Assembly: GCF_001580915.1 (NCBI RefSeq)
Contig: NZ_LHZQ01000219.1
Span: 1-64,000, forward strand
DNA from: Acetobacter tropicalis
GTDB lineage: Bacteria; Pseudomonadota; Alphaproteobacteria; Acetobacterales; Acetobacteraceae
Direction: 5' to 3'
DNA: 64,000 nt
In this document: positions 15,868-25,656 of the stretch, piece after piece
Numbering within the stretch: the first letter of the stretch is position 1
Layout: each line of letters opens with the position of its first letter
The notes under the pieces: generated by a model
Database searches by the model: none
Seen by the model: only the letters and a program-made list of their open reading frames with translations
What the model was told of the DNA's origin: nothing
Translations under genes and position numbers: made by a program

Positions 15868-16779
15868 ATGCCCCTTCTGCGCACCCTGATACGAGTTATT
15901 CTGACCTTAGCGGTCGTCTCACTGGCTATTGTTCTGGGGATAACCCTCTGGAACGTGTACATGATTGCACCTTGGACCCGTGACGGGCGTGTGCGTGTGT
16001 ACGTGGTTAACGTTGCGCCTGAAGTGGCAGGAACGGTGGTTCAGATCCCTGTGGTGGACAACCAGTTTGTCCATAAGGGTGACCCTTTGTTCGTGCTGGA
16101 CCCCGTGCGTTTCCGTCTGGCGATTCGGGAAGCGCAGGCCCGGCTGGATGGGGCATTGGAAGACCTGAAGCTCAAGCGTAATGACGCACGCCGCCGTATG
16201 GGGCTAGGTGGCATTGTGTCAGCGGAAGAGCAGGAAGTCTTCAACTCCAACGTGGCAACCCAGATTGCCGCAGTGGATGCCGCCCGCGCGGCTCTGGATC
16301 TGGCAAAGCTGAACCTCCAGCGTTCCGTGTTGTATTCACCCGTTAATGGTTACGTGACCAACCTGAACGTGCGGGTAGGGGATTACGCTTCTGCCGGGCA
16401 GGCCCGTATGGCCGTGATCGATTCGGACTCCTACTGGGTTTACGGGTATTTTGAAGAAACCAAGATGTGGGGCGTGCATGTGGGTGATGAAGCCCGCGTG
16501 AAGCTGATGGGGTATAAACCTATCCTGACAGGCCATGTTGTCAGTATTGCCCGTGGTATCAGTGACACCAACGGCACCCCCGACAAACTCGGTCTTCAGG
16601 ATGTGAACCCCATCTTTACATGGGTGCGTCTGGCCCAGCGTATTCCGGTACGTATCCATCTGGATCATGTTCCGGATAGTGTCACGCTGGCAGCAGGGAT
16701 GACGGCCACCGTCAGTGTTGGGCCGGAGCCACGTGGACGGCGCGGTAAGCTGACGTCCTGGCTACAAGATCATCTCTGA
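15868..16779 (+). CDS. HlyD/AaeA-type membrane fusion protein of an efflux system
   Basis: 303 residues: one N-terminal membrane helix (about 8-30), then the biotinyl-lipoyl-like half VYVVNVAPEVAGTVVQIPV, a helical hairpin at about 90-160, the second lipoyl half SPVNGYVTNLNVRVGDYASAGQ and the beta-barrel domain SYWVYGYFEETKMWGVHVGD. It bridges an inner-membrane transporter and an outer-membrane channel. TRDGRVR after the helix is typical of the AaeA/EmrA branch. It stands 31 bp after the DUF1656 gene and 19 bp before the NodT gene. Confidence 0.9.
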   Translation: MPLLRTLIRVILTLAVVSLAIVLGITLWNVYMIAPWTRDGRVRVYVVNVAPEVAGTVVQIPVVDNQFVHKGDPLFVLDPVRFRLAIREAQARLDGALEDLKLKRNDARRRMGLGGIVSAEEQEVFNSNVATQIAAVDAARAALDLAKLNLQRSVLYSPVNGYVTNLNVRVGDYASAGQARMAVIDSDSYWVYGYFEETKMWGVHVGDEARVKLMGYKPILTGHVVSIARGISDTNGTPDKLGLQDVNPIFTWVRLAQRIPVRIHLDHVPDSVTLAAGMTATVSVGPEPRGRRGKLTSWLQDHL

Positions 16780-16798
16780 GCGCGACGGGAAACGGGAA

Positions 16799-18313
16799 AT
16801 GAAGCTTCGTCGTCGCCTCGGCCTGTTCATGGCGTCTTCCATGCTGCTTTCGGCCTGCACAGTTGGGCCCAACTATCAGCCTGACCGCATGAAAGTGCCA
16901 GCGCAGTTCAAGGAAGCGGCGGAGGAACACGCCGCCACTCCGGAAGAAATTGCGCATACCAACCAGGAAATGACCGAGTGGTGGTCTTCCTTCAATGACC
17001 CCATGCTGACCAGTCTGGTGCAGCAGGCGATTGAAGGGAACTTTGATCTCCAGATTGCGGGCCAGCGGATTCTGGCGGAACGGGCTATTCGTGATCGGTC
17101 AGCTTCTCAATGGTATCCGCAGATGGATGCCAACATGGGTGGTGGCGATGTTCGGTACTCTCTGAACATTGATAACTGGCCCATTCGGCCAGGTAACCCG
17201 CAGAACCGGCCTGAAGCCTCCATGTTGACATATGGCGCTATGGCCACATGGGAGATGGACGTATTCGGCCGTATCCGCCGGGATGTGGAAGCGCATGAGC
17301 GCGCAGTGGAGGCCTCCATTGAAGGCCGTCGCGCTTTGCTGATGACGCTGCTTTCCGAACTGGCATCTGATTACATGCTGCTGCGGGTAACGCAGTTGCA
17401 GATCCATATTGCCACGGACAATATCCGGGTGGCGAAGGATGCGGTGGATCTGACCAACAAGCTGTATCTGGAAGGCGTGGGCAACACCTTGCAGATTGCA
17501 CAGGCGCAGGCAGAACTCGATTCCCAGATAGCTGCCCGTGAACCCTTGAAAACCCGTGTCTCTCAGATTACGCATGCCATTGCTGTGCTGCTGGGGAAAA
17601 TGCCGGGCGAACTGGAAGATCAGCTTAAGGTCGTTCGGCCCTTGCCTGCGGTGCCAGCGTTCCCCGCTACCATGCCGTCTATCGTGATGGCGAACCGTCC
17701 GGATATTCGGATGGCGGAACGCAAATATGCGCTGGCAACGGCGCAGATTGGGGTGGCTGTGGCCAACCTGTATCCGCACTTTGTTATTCCGTTGACCTTC
17801 AATCCGAACGCATCGGCCATGTACCAGCTCTTTCAGGTGAACGCCATGAGCTGGCAGTTCCTGATGATGGCCAGCTTGCCGCTGATGCACGGTGGTAAAA
17901 TGACGGCGGAAGTTCGCGCCGCTCAGGCATCGGCTGAAGCGGCACGGCTGGAGTATCGGCAGGCGGTGTTGACCGGCTTCAAGGAAGTTGAAGACGCCAT
18001 GGCTGCCTGGCATGATGACATTGAATATGCCGAGCAACTGCATAAGGCTGCGGAAGATAGCGCAACGGCCAGTGAGCGGGCACGCAAGCTCTACGGTGCA
18101 GGGTTGGTGGGCTTTCTGGAAGTGCTGACTACGGAACGCACCACCTTGAACGCCCAGAATCAGGAAGCGCTCGCCAAGTTGGAACGTCTGCGTGATGCCG
18201 TGAACCTTTACACGGCTCTGGGCGCTGGGTGGAAAGGCGTGCCGCTCACCAACACCACTCTTCCTGTTTCTCTTGAAACCCAGAATGTGTTAGCGCGGGC
18301 CTTCAAACAGTAA
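16799..18313 (+). CDS. NodT/OprM-family outer-membrane efflux lipoprotein
   Basis: 504 residues. The signal peptide ends in a lipobox (MLLSAC, lipidated Cys20) followed by TVGPNYQPD, the usual start of mature OprM-like channels. Two outer-membrane-efflux repeats follow, with long helices such as SEARA/AAEAARLEYRQAVLTGFKEVEDA in the second. It forms the trimeric exit duct for the upstream HlyD protein. A strong terminator pair lies about 400 bp downstream. Confidence 0.92.
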   Translation: MKLRRRLGLFMASSMLLSACTVGPNYQPDRMKVPAQFKEAAEEHAATPEEIAHTNQEMTEWWSSFNDPMLTSLVQQAIEGNFDLQIAGQRILAERAIRDRSASQWYPQMDANMGGGDVRYSLNIDNWPIRPGNPQNRPEASMLTYGAMATWEMDVFGRIRRDVEAHERAVEASIEGRRALLMTLLSELASDYMLLRVTQLQIHIATDNIRVAKDAVDLTNKLYLEGVGNTLQIAQAQAELDSQIAAREPLKTRVSQITHAIAVLLGKMPGELEDQLKVVRPLPAVPAFPATMPSIVMANRPDIRMAERKYALATAQIGVAVANLYPHFVIPLTFNPNASAMYQLFQVNAMSWQFLMMASLPLMHGGKMTAEVRAAQASAEAARLEYRQAVLTGFKEVEDAMAAWHDDIEYAEQLHKAAEDSATASERARKLYGAGLVGFLEVLTTERTTLNAQNQEALAKLERLRDAVNLYTALGAGWKGVPLTNTTLPVSLETQNVLARAFKQ

Positions 18314-18328
18314 TTGCAGGAGGCCGCG

Positions 18329-18613
18329 ATGCGTAGCCAGTCCTCATCTTATGTGCGTCGGCTTCTGCTGATTTCCTTCTGTTTTCTGGGAGGGTTTACG
18401 CTTCTGTGTATCAGCGGCTGGGTCATGGTGGTCAGGAGCAGCCCGCAGGATACGACACTGGTTACGGTGTTTCGCTGGGTGCCTGTCATTTTGGGAGCGT
18501 TGACCGTTCTGTTCGGGTTCTATCTGCTTAATCTGCCCGTGCCAGAAGATCCGGAAGATTTTTTTCTGGGTGACGATGCAGATGGAACGGTTGAACGGAT
18601 GGATGGAAAGTAA
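18329..18613 (+). CDS. Small two-helix membrane protein after the efflux genes
   Basis: 94 residues with transmembrane segments at about 11-35 and 50-70 and an acidic C-terminal tail (EDPEDFFLGDDADG). AGGAGG stands six bases upstream of ATG 18329, which supports this start over the TTG at 18314. The family is not recognised. It is the last gene of the MarR/efflux operon and may be an accessory part of it. Confidence 0.6.
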   Translation: MRSQSSSYVRRLLLISFCFLGGFTLLCISGWVMVVRSSPQDTTLVTVFRWVPVILGALTVLFGFYLLNLPVPEDPEDFFLGDDADGTVERMDGK

Positions 18614-18720
18614 CCGGCTGTTTGAGACGCTTTCCCGGCCAGTTTGGCAGGATTTTTGACTCAGATTGCCTTGGCTGCTTCCGTTGCGTCGGTATTACGA
18701 AAGCAAGAGAATAAAAAACC

Positions 18721-18753
18721 ATCCCCCGCTTTTTATGAGCGGGGGATTTTTTC
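18721..18753 (+). terminator. Rho-independent terminator of the efflux operon
   Basis: ATCCCCCGCT at 18721-18730 pairs perfectly with AGCGGGGGAT at 18738-18747, followed by a T run. The A run before the stem lets it also act on the opposite strand. Confidence 0.9.
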
Positions 18754-18756
18754 TTG

Positions 18757-18790
18757 AAAGACCTCGAACCTTAAAGTTTGAGGTCTTTTT
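18757..18790. terminator. Second terminator hairpin between convergent operons
   Basis: AAAGACCTCGAA at 18757-18768 pairs with TTTGAGGTCTTT at 18777-18788 with one mismatch, ending in T runs on both strands. It separates the rightward efflux operon from the leftward amine oxidase operon. Confidence 0.75.
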
Positions 18791-18802
18791 CAAGCGACTG
18801 CC

Positions 18803-19330
18803 TTATTTTTTGGGCGCGCGTACAGCCGTCACTTCAATTTCGATCAGCCAGCCGGGGTTGGCGAGTTGTGCCACGGCGAAAGCAGAGCGAACCGGCAGAT
18901 TGGGCTGTTTCGCTGTGCCGAAATACTGGGTGTAGGCTTTCATCATGCCCGCAAAATCAAGCTGTTTTGTGCGTGGGTCGGCCACCATGTAGATATGCAT
19001 CTGCACAACGTCCCCCATGGTCAGGTTCAGCTTTTTCAGCTCAGCTTCAATGCGCTGAAGAGAGGCAAGCGTCTGGGTCTGCGTGTCACCATAGGCTTCA
19101 AGGCTTTTGGGCGGAGCAGTTTTATCCTGCACCGGGGCCCCCATGCCGCTCAGGTAGATTGTGCTCGCTCCAGCCGGAACCTCAATGGAGGTCGAGATCG
19201 GAAAATCGCCTTCGGCATGACGCACAATGCCCGTTTCAGCCTTGGCCACCAGCGGCATGGCCGTTGTGGCGGCAACCAGCGCCAGCGTACCAGCGGAAAG
19301 AAGAGTTTTGGAAAGGCGCACGTTATTCAT
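18803..19330 (-). CDS. Exported RidA-family (YjgF) imine deaminase
   Basis: 175 residues. Unlike ordinary cytosolic RidA it has a signal peptide (MNNVRLSKTLLSAGTLALVAATTAMPLVAKA, cleavage after AKA), so it should act in the periplasm. The RidA core follows: STIYLSGMGAPV, TLASLQRIEAELKKLNLTMGDVVQMHIYM, RSAFAVAQLANPGWLIEIEVTAV. RidA proteins hydrolyse reactive imines and enamines to ketones and ammonia. The start overlaps the end of the cytochrome c gene, and an amine oxidase gene is first in the operon, so it probably hydrolyses the imine that enzyme makes. Confidence 0.85.
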   Translation of the reverse strand: MNNVRLSKTLLSAGTLALVAATTAMPLVAKAETGIVRHAEGDFPISTSIEVPAGASTIYLSGMGAPVQDKTAPPKSLEAYGDTQTQTLASLQRIEAELKKLNLTMGDVVQMHIYMVADPRTKQLDFAGMMKAYTQYFGTAKQPNLPVRSAFAVAQLANPGWLIEIEVTAVRAPKK

Positions 19331-19742
19331 CCTCTACAGTCAGGTGAGGCCGCATGGCGGCGACGTCTTCAGGCTTGAGCGTGTCAGTATAATGGTTGCC
19401 AAAGTGCGTGCGAACGTAATTCACAACATTGGCCACCTGCTGGTCATTCAGCGCCACACCAAACCATGGCATGCCACCAAATCCGTTCAGCACCACATAG
19501 GCCGGGTATTCGGCACTTTGTAGCTTGGGGTTTCCTGCCAGCGCGGGAAAGCGGGCTCCAGCGCCTTCCGCGCCTTTGCCGTCCGGCATATGGCACCCTT
19601 GGCAGACATGTTTGTAAACCGCAGCACCATCGGGCAGCGTCTGCACTTTGCCTTCAACTGAGCTGGCGCTGTCAGCATAGGCGACAACCGGCATAAGGGC
19701 GGAGGAGAGCATAAGGGCGGAGAGAAGGAGAATGTGACGCAT
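19323..19742 (-). CDS. Small exported cytochrome c
   Basis: 139 residues: a signal peptide (MRHILLLSALMLSSALMPVVAYA), then one heme site CQGCH at residues 47-51 and a likely axial Met in FGGMPWFG near 91, the pattern of class I cytochromes. ATG 19742 overlaps the amine oxidase stop codon as TGATG, and the gene's own end overlaps the RidA start, so all three are translationally coupled. It is the likely electron acceptor of the neighbouring flavoenzyme. Confidence 0.88.
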   Translation of the reverse strand: MRHILLLSALMLSSALMPVVAYADSASSVEGKVQTLPDGAAVYKHVCQGCHMPDGKGAEGAGARFPALAGNPKLQSAEYPAYVVLNGFGGMPWFGVALNDQQVANVVNYVRTHFGNHYTDTLKPEDVAAMRPHLTVEDE

Positions 19743-21340
19743 CAGGCGGCTCCCAGTGCGCGTTTGTGCAGACGGGTGACGGCATCCAGCGCGGAGAGGA
19801 TGGCTCCTTCCTGCCAGCAACCAATGTAGGACGCGTGTTCACCAGCCAGAACAACCCGGTTATCGACACTGCACAGTGTTTTGTAGTGGGTTTTGCGGGC
19901 CTCTTCCGTCCACATGGAGCAGCAGCCGAGAGTCCAGGGCACGCGGCTCCAGGCAAAGCTGACGCCGTTTGAAAACTCCTTGCGGTATTGCGGGTGAATG
20001 GCTGTACCTTGGGCCAGGGCGCGTTCAAGCCGTTCCTTGGGGGGCATGCCTGCAAAATCATACGCGGCGGGGCCAAACATGTAGCCCCCCAGCAGAACCG
20101 CCGGTCCTTTGGAGAAAATACCGTGGCTGGGGTAGGAGATCTGGCTGATCTGCTGGTCAGTAAAGCTGATGCCGCCATAAATCTGATCATCTTCCTCCCA
20201 GAAGCGGCGTTTGAATTCCATGCCCATCTTGACCGAGGACGCATAGGGCACGGCCAGAATGGCGGCTTTCATGGCGTCACTCACCTGCACATCCAGCTGG
20301 GACAGAACGGAGAGAGGAATGGTGCAGACGCAGTAATCGGCCTGGGCCTGGCGCACCGCCCCACCGTTGGCCATATCATTATAGGTAACGGTCACGCCTT
20401 TCTGGTCCTGATGCAGCGCTATGACCTTGCAGTTGAACGTGATCAGATCCTTCACCTGCCGGGTGAAGCCCTTGCCAATCTGGTCCATGCCGCCAACTGG
20501 CTGGAACATGGTGGTCTGCATATCCAGCCGTTCATGAAAGGCCATCCAGTTCCATAGGCCGGACTTCATGACATCGTCCCGTGCGAACAGATCGGAGGGA
20601 ATGGGCGCGCCATCAATGCCGCCTCCTTGCGGGCGGGCGAAGCCACGGCGAAGGGAACTGATGTTTCCTTTCTTGTAGGTGTAGTCTTTTCCCAACCCAC
20701 CCCAAGATTTCATGGCCGTGCGCAGATGGTCGCGTTCGTCCTCGCTGACAAGATCGTCCAGCTTGTGCTGATCAATGGCTTTGGCAATCAGTTCGGCCGT
20801 GAAGCCAGTGAAATCCGATGCAAATTCCCGATAACGGACGGCCTTGCCGCCAAAGGCTCCCGTGGAATGCAGCCACGAGTTATGATTGAGCTCGATAAAC
20901 GGTTCGAGCTGGATGCCAAATTCCCGACAATAATGAAGGAGCCCCTGATGATGATAGGGGATACGCCACGGGCCGGGGTTGATGTAATTGCCCGGCGCAA
21001 ACCCCACTTTTTGCGTGGCTCCGCCCAGTTCTGTTACGGTATCGCCACCGCGCAGGCTGATGTTGCGGCCACCACTGCGGCTCTGAAATTCAAGAATCTG
21101 AACATCGTAGCCGGCTTTTCGTAATTCATAGGCGGAGAGCATGCCCGAAAGGCCAGACCCCAGCACGAGAACCTTGGTTCCTTTTTTGGCTCCGCCAAGG
21201 GCTGGCGGCCCTTTGAAATCCGTTCCCTGAGCATGGCCAAGACTGGTCATGGCCTGATAAAGGGCGGCGCTTCCTGCCAAAGTGCCAATGCGCGTCAGCA
21301 ACTGCCTGCGGGTGGGAGGAGAAGAATGAGCTGATGGCAT
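19742..21340 (-). CDS. Tat-exported flavin amine oxidase/dehydrogenase
   Basis: 532 residues. A twin-arginine signal (PTRRQLLTRIG, arginines 11 and 12) precedes the FAD-binding motif GSGLSG at 61-66 and ILEFQSRSGGRN, the dinucleotide motif of the flavin monoamine oxidase superfamily. The C-terminal FAD segment is RVVLAGEHASYIGCWQEGAILSALDAV. Such enzymes oxidise amines or amino acids to imines. Export folded with FAD to the periplasm and coupling to a cytochrome c gene suggest it works as a dehydrogenase feeding the respiratory chain rather than reducing O2. The substrate is unknown. Confidence 0.85.
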   Translation of the reverse strand: MPSAHSSPPTRRQLLTRIGTLAGSAALYQAMTSLGHAQGTDFKGPPALGGAKKGTKVLVLGSGLSGMLSAYELRKAGYDVQILEFQSRSGGRNISLRGGDTVTELGGATQKVGFAPGNYINPGPWRIPYHHQGLLHYCREFGIQLEPFIELNHNSWLHSTGAFGGKAVRYREFASDFTGFTAELIAKAIDQHKLDDLVSEDERDHLRTAMKSWGGLGKDYTYKKGNISSLRRGFARPQGGGIDGAPIPSDLFARDDVMKSGLWNWMAFHERLDMQTTMFQPVGGMDQIGKGFTRQVKDLITFNCKVIALHQDQKGVTVTYNDMANGGAVRQAQADYCVCTIPLSVLSQLDVQVSDAMKAAILAVPYASSVKMGMEFKRRFWEEDDQIYGGISFTDQQISQISYPSHGIFSKGPAVLLGGYMFGPAAYDFAGMPPKERLERALAQGTAIHPQYRKEFSNGVSFAWSRVPWTLGCCSMWTEEARKTHYKTLCSVDNRVVLAGEHASYIGCWQEGAILSALDAVTRLHKRALGAA

Positions 21341-21427
21341 CAATTAACCCCAAGATATCCTAAAAAGCGTTACATCAGAAGCGATCACGGCGGAGGAGTG
21401 TCTGGTGGAGCGTGACGGTGCTGTCAA

Positions 21428-21449
21428 AATGTTCCCCATTGGGAACATT
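21428..21449. promoter_or_regulatory. Perfect 9-4-9 palindrome upstream of the amine oxidase operon
   Basis: AATGTTCCC and GGGAACATT surround a CATT spacer. It lies 88 bp before the amine oxidase start and about 100 bp after the xfp stop. It could be the operator of an unlinked regulator. Read on the minus strand it is followed by TTTTG, so a weak terminator for ackA-xfp is the alternative. Confidence 0.45.
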
Positions 21450-21550
21450 ACGTTATCAATTTGAGAGTGACAACAGGTCTGATGAGAGGCAATGAGGGTT
21501 TGGGGGCGGCAGGGGCAACTGCCGCTTGAGATGCTCTGAAAAAACCGGGC

Positions 21551-23923
21551 TTAACGCGTCCAGCTCCAGTTCCGTATTTCCGGCATATCCTCTCCATATT
21601 CGCACACATAGCGTTGGTGCTCAGCCAGTTTGTCCAGCACGGCCTGATGGGCGTAAGCCGCTTTCGAGGCCAGTCTGGGTACGCGCCGGATGACGTTGGA
21701 CACCAGATGGAAGCGATCCAGATGGTTGCGCACTGTCATGTCAAACGGGGTGGTGGTTGTGCCTTCCTCACGGAACCCGTGCACATGGAAGTTGATGGCG
21801 TTCCGGCGCTTGTAAATAAGCTGATGCACCAGAGCAGGATAGCCGTGGAATGCGAAAATAACCGGCTTGTCGGTTGTGAACAGGGTATCAAACGTGGCGT
21901 CTGGCAGGCCGTGCGGGTGCTGGTCTGGCGTTTGCAGCGTCATGAGATCAACCACGTTGACCACACGGATTTTCAGGTCCGGAATATGTTTGTTGAGAAT
22001 GCTGACAGCCGCCAGTGCTTCCAGTGTCGGCACATCCCCCGCGCAACCGATAATCACGTCCGGTTCTGAGCCTTTATCGTTACTGGCCCATTCCCAGATG
22101 CCAATGCCCTGCTGGCAATGGGTGAGTGCGGCATTCATGTCCAGCCATTGAAGTTCCGGCTGTTTGCCCGCCACAATCACGTTGATACGGTTGCGGCTGC
22201 GCAGGCAATGGTCTGTTATACACAGCAGCGTGTTGGCATCCGGCGGCAGATAGATCCGCACCGTTTCGGCTTTTTTGGTCACCATGTGGTTGAGAAAGCC
22301 GGGGTCCTGATGGCTGAACCCGTTATGGTCCTGCCGCCAGACGTGAGAGGTCAGCAGATAATTCAGCGAGGCAATAGGTTGCCGCCACTCGGTTTCAGAA
22401 GCTGTTTTCAACCATTTTGCATGCTGGTTAACCATGGAATCCACAATGTGGATGAACGCTTCATAACAGGACATGAAGCCATGACGGCCCGTCAGAAGAT
22501 AGCCTTCCAGCCAGCCCTGGCACGTATGTTCGCTTAGAATTTCCATCACGTGGCCATCAGGGGAGAGATGGTCATCATAGGAATAGGTTTCCGCGTTCCA
22601 CGCACGGTTGGTCACATCCAGAACGGCGTTCAGGCGGTTCGAGTTGTTTTCGTCCGGGGCCACAATCCGGAAGTTCCGTTTATCCGCATTGGCGGCCATG
22701 ACATCTTTCAACCACGAGCCCAGAATGCGTGTGGTTTCCGCTACGGTCTGGCCTGGGGCTGTGATCTGCACCGCATGGGTGCGGAAGTCGGGCAGACGCA
22801 GGGGCCGCAGATGGGTGCCGCCATTGGCATAGGGCGTGGCGCTCATGCGTTTGTCGCCCTTGGGCGCAAGGGCAGCAAGTTCCGGTTTTAATGCGCCTTC
22901 GGGTGTGAACAGATCATCCGGTTTGTAGGACCGCATCCATTCTTCAAGCATCGCCAGATGGCCGGGCTTGCTCATATTGTCCACCGGCACCTGATGGGAG
23001 CGCCAGTACCCTTCCGTGCGCAGACCATCAACCGTTTTGGGGCCGGTCCAGCCTTTGGGGCTGCGCAGCACGATCATGGGCCATGCGGGGCGGGTGGTGT
23101 CTCCCTGTGTGCGGGCCTTTTCCTGAATGGCGCTGATGCTGGCAAACGCCTGATCCATGGCTGTGGCCATGGCCTGATGCATGGGATCAGGTTCATGTCC
23201 TTCCACAAAAATGGGGTCATACCCGCAGCCTTTCAGGAAATCTCTCAGCTCGGGCTTGGGAATGCGGGCCAGAATGGTGGGGTTGGCAATCTTGTAGCCA
23301 TTTAGGTGCAGAATGGGCAGCACTGCCCCGTCTGTCCTGGGGTCAAGAAACTTGTTGGAATGCCAGGATGTGGCCAGTGGACCCGTTTCTGCTTCTCCAT
23401 CACCGATCACGCAGGCTACAACCAGATCAGGATGGTCAAAAGCCGCGCCATAAGCGTGGGAGAGGCTGTAGCCCAGTTCTCCGCCTTCATGAATGGAGCC
23501 AGGCGTGGTTGCCGCGGCATGGCTGGGGATGCCGCCCGGGAACGAGAACTGGCGGAAGAGGCGGGTCATACCCTCTTCATCCTGCGTTACGTCCGGAAAA
23601 TATTCTGTGTAAGTGCCTTCCATCCATGTGGAGGCAATCAGCCCCGGAGCGCCATGACCCGGCCCCGCGATGAACAGGATGTTGCGGTCCTGCGCGCGGA
23701 TAATACGGTTAAGGTGGAGCCAGATGAAGTTCAGGCCGGGCGTTGTGCCCCAATGCCCCAGCAGGCGTTTCTTGATGTCCTCCAGCTTCAGTGGCTCACG
23801 CAGTAAAGCATTTTTCAGCAGGTAGATCTGACCAACCGAGAGATAATTGGCAGCGTGCCACCACCTGTTGAACAGGGCCAGATCTGCGGCTGAAAGCGGT
23901 GCTGAGGGAGTTTGCGTGCTCAT
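21551..23923 (-). CDS. xfp: Xylulose-5-phosphate/fructose-6-phosphate phosphoketolase
   Basis: 790 residues, the normal length. Thiamine-diphosphate enzyme motifs are clear: GPGHGAPG near residue 86, [32 protein letters not shown] near 170-185 and [11 protein letters not shown]. It splits xylulose 5-phosphate or fructose 6-phosphate with phosphate into acetyl phosphate and glyceraldehyde 3-phosphate or erythrose 4-phosphate. AAGGA stands six bases before ATG 23923. It follows ackA by 47 bp on the same strand; together they give a cytosolic route from sugar phosphates to acetate with one ATP, known in acetic acid bacteria. Confidence 0.95.
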   Translation of the reverse strand: MSTQTPSAPLSAADLALFNRWWHAANYLSVGQIYLLKNALLREPLKLEDIKKRLLGHWGTTPGLNFIWLHLNRIIRAQDRNILFIAGPGHGAPGLIASTWMEGTYTEYFPDVTQDEEGMTRLFRQFSFPGGIPSHAAATTPGSIHEGGELGYSLSHAYGAAFDHPDLVVACVIGDGEAETGPLATSWHSNKFLDPRTDGAVLPILHLNGYKIANPTILARIPKPELRDFLKGCGYDPIFVEGHEPDPMHQAMATAMDQAFASISAIQEKARTQGDTTRPAWPMIVLRSPKGWTGPKTVDGLRTEGYWRSHQVPVDNMSKPGHLAMLEEWMRSYKPDDLFTPEGALKPELAALAPKGDKRMSATPYANGGTHLRPLRLPDFRTHAVQITAPGQTVAETTRILGSWLKDVMAANADKRNFRIVAPDENNSNRLNAVLDVTNRAWNAETYSYDDHLSPDGHVMEILSEHTCQGWLEGYLLTGRHGFMSCYEAFIHIVDSMVNQHAKWLKTASETEWRQPIASLNYLLTSHVWRQDHNGFSHQDPGFLNHMVTKKAETVRIYLPPDANTLLCITDHCLRSRNRINVIVAGKQPELQWLDMNAALTHCQQGIGIWEWASNDKGSEPDVIIGCAGDVPTLEALAAVSILNKHIPDLKIRVVNVVDLMTLQTPDQHPHGLPDATFDTLFTTDKPVIFAFHGYPALVHQLIYKRRNAINFHVHGFREEGTTTTPFDMTVRNHLDRFHLVSNVIRRVPRLASKAAYAHQAVLDKLAEHQRYVCEYGEDMPEIRNWSWTR

Positions 23924-23970
23924 GGAGTGTCCTTTTTCAGGAAAGAGGCCGGAAGCAGGAGGCGCAAGGA

Positions 23971-25200
23971 TCAGGCCGGAGAGGCTTTGGCCAGCAGATC
24001 CAGCGTTGAGATGACATCCTTGCAGATCATCAGTTCTTCATTTGTTGGCTCCACGCGGATGATGACGGAACTGTCGGGCGTGCTGATAATGGGGGCATGG
24101 CGCTGGTTGGCTTCCGCATCCAGGCGCACACCAACCCAGTGCAGGGCAGTGCACACCTCTGCACGGAGGGCGGCATCATTCTCGCCAATGCCTGCGGTGA
24201 AGATAAGCCCATCCAACCCTTGCAGGATGGCCGTAAGGGCACCGATTTCCTGCACCACGCGATAGGCGAACAGATTGAGGGCTTCCCGCGCATTGGCGGC
24301 TTGTGGAGTGGACGCCTTTGCCTGCTCGCGGAGGGAGCGCACATCTGCCGCAAGACCGGACACGCCCAGCAGGCCGGATTGATGGTAGAGGACATCAACA
24401 ATGGTATGCCATCCCGCGCCTTCTTCCTGCATCATGTAGAGCAGGACCCCTGGGTCCAGCGCTCCGCAGCGCGTGCCCATCATCAGTCCGTCCAGCGCGG
24501 AGAACCCCATGGTGGTTTCAATGCTCTGGCCGTTTTTCAGGGCGCACAGGCTGGCCCCGCTGCCCAGATGCGCAACAATGGTTCGGCCCTGCGCAAGTTT
24601 GGGATCAATCTCGCGCAGGTGGGAGGAGATATAGGCGTAGGAAAGGCCATGAAAACCGTAGCGCCGTATGCCTGCCTGATCGTATCGGCGGGGAAGGGGT
24701 AGCAGTTTGGCCAGCGGGGGCATGGTGTGGTGGAAGCCTGTATCAAAACAGGCAATCTGCGGAAGATCAGGGCGTTCGCGCGCAATCACTTTGATCGGGG
24801 CGAGTGTAACGGTCTGATGCAGGGGGGCGAAGGGCGTCAGCTTTTCCAGTTGCGCCAGAATATCCGGCGTAATGCGAACCGGAGCGATAAAATCAGGGCC
24901 GCCATGAACCACACGGTGGCCCACAGCCACCACTTTTCCACCGTCAAGATGGCTTTCTATCCATTTGAAAAGCGGACCAAGCGAAAACGGGGCCGTTTTA
25001 TCCGTATGGTCTGGCTGACTCCAGGTACAATCCGCCAGAACGGTGCCTGTGTTGTCCACAGCATGAAAGCGCGGGGAGTCGGGCGTTGTTTCAACTGCGC
25101 CATGTGCCAGCACGGCTGGAGCAGCGTGTGCCTGCAAACGGAACAACGTGAATTTCAGGCTGGATGATCCGCAATTGAAGGCCAGTATGACGTCTGACAA
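23971..25200 (-). CDS. ackA: Acetate kinase
   Basis: 409 residues. Family motifs: [13 protein letters not shown] at the N-terminus, [20 protein letters not shown], the phosphate-binding [12 protein letters not shown] and [10 protein letters not shown]. It interconverts acetyl phosphate plus ADP with acetate plus ATP. The start is TTG 25200 with GGGAG eight bases upstream; no ATG is available at the proper N-terminus. It is first in an operon with phosphoketolase, which supplies its acetyl phosphate. Confidence 0.95.
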   Translation of the reverse strand: MSDVILAFNCGSSSLKFTLFRLQAHAAPAVLAHGAVETTPDSPRFHAVDNTGTVLADCTWSQPDHTDKTAPFSLGPLFKWIESHLDGGKVVAVGHRVVHGGPDFIAPVRITPDILAQLEKLTPFAPLHQTVTLAPIKVIARERPDLPQIACFDTGFHHTMPPLAKLLPLPRRYDQAGIRRYGFHGLSYAYISSHLREIDPKLAQGRTIVAHLGSGASLCALKNGQSIETTMGFSALDGLMMGTRCGALDPGVLLYMMQEEGAGWHTIVDVLYHQSGLLGVSGLAADVRSLREQAKASTPQAANAREALNLFAYRVVQEIGALTAILQGLDGLIFTAGIGENDAALRAEVCTALHWVGVRLDAEANQRHAPIISTPDSSVIIRVEPTNEELMICKDVISTLDLLAKASPA

Positions 25201-25656
25201 CCCAGGGGCTCCCGTTGCTTGATAGTGGAGAAGGCGTTTGCGAGCATAACGTTAAACGGGTGATGCCCGTATTGATACGCCTCATGCCGAGCACTTTTTC
25301 AGGAATTTGTAACAGACAAAAGCCGGTCGTCGTTCCCCGAGGCACAGGGATAGCAAGCAAATCTGCCGTGTGCTGAAGAGTGTGAAAATGCTGGCTGCCG
25401 CAATAAGGGAAGGCTGCCTTGCCTGAATAGAATGATTTTTTGGCTGATATCGTGGGGTAAGGCGCGTCTTGCCAGCGCCCAAAAATGTCCGGCTTTTCCG
25501 AGGGAATAATGCAGACGGGGCGTTAATGCTGAAAAAGGGACCGTTGAGCCGTGTTCTCTCACGACGGAGCGAAAAAGGGGCAGAGCAATAAGGGGAGGTG
25601 GAAAATGGCTCAGACGGCGTGAGCTTTCCGGCTGAGCTTGTTTTTAAAGAGGCTGT
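25201..25656. other. Intergenic region between ackA and the hopanoid operon
   Basis: About 456 bp. No protein frame stands out. It should hold the ackA promoter and the end of the hpn transcript, but I see no hairpin with a convincing T run. Confidence 0.4.

Noticed and set aside
17099-18043. 314-codon minus-strand frame
   Set aside because: Antisense to the NodT outer-membrane channel, rich in His, Arg and Gln, with no recognised domain.
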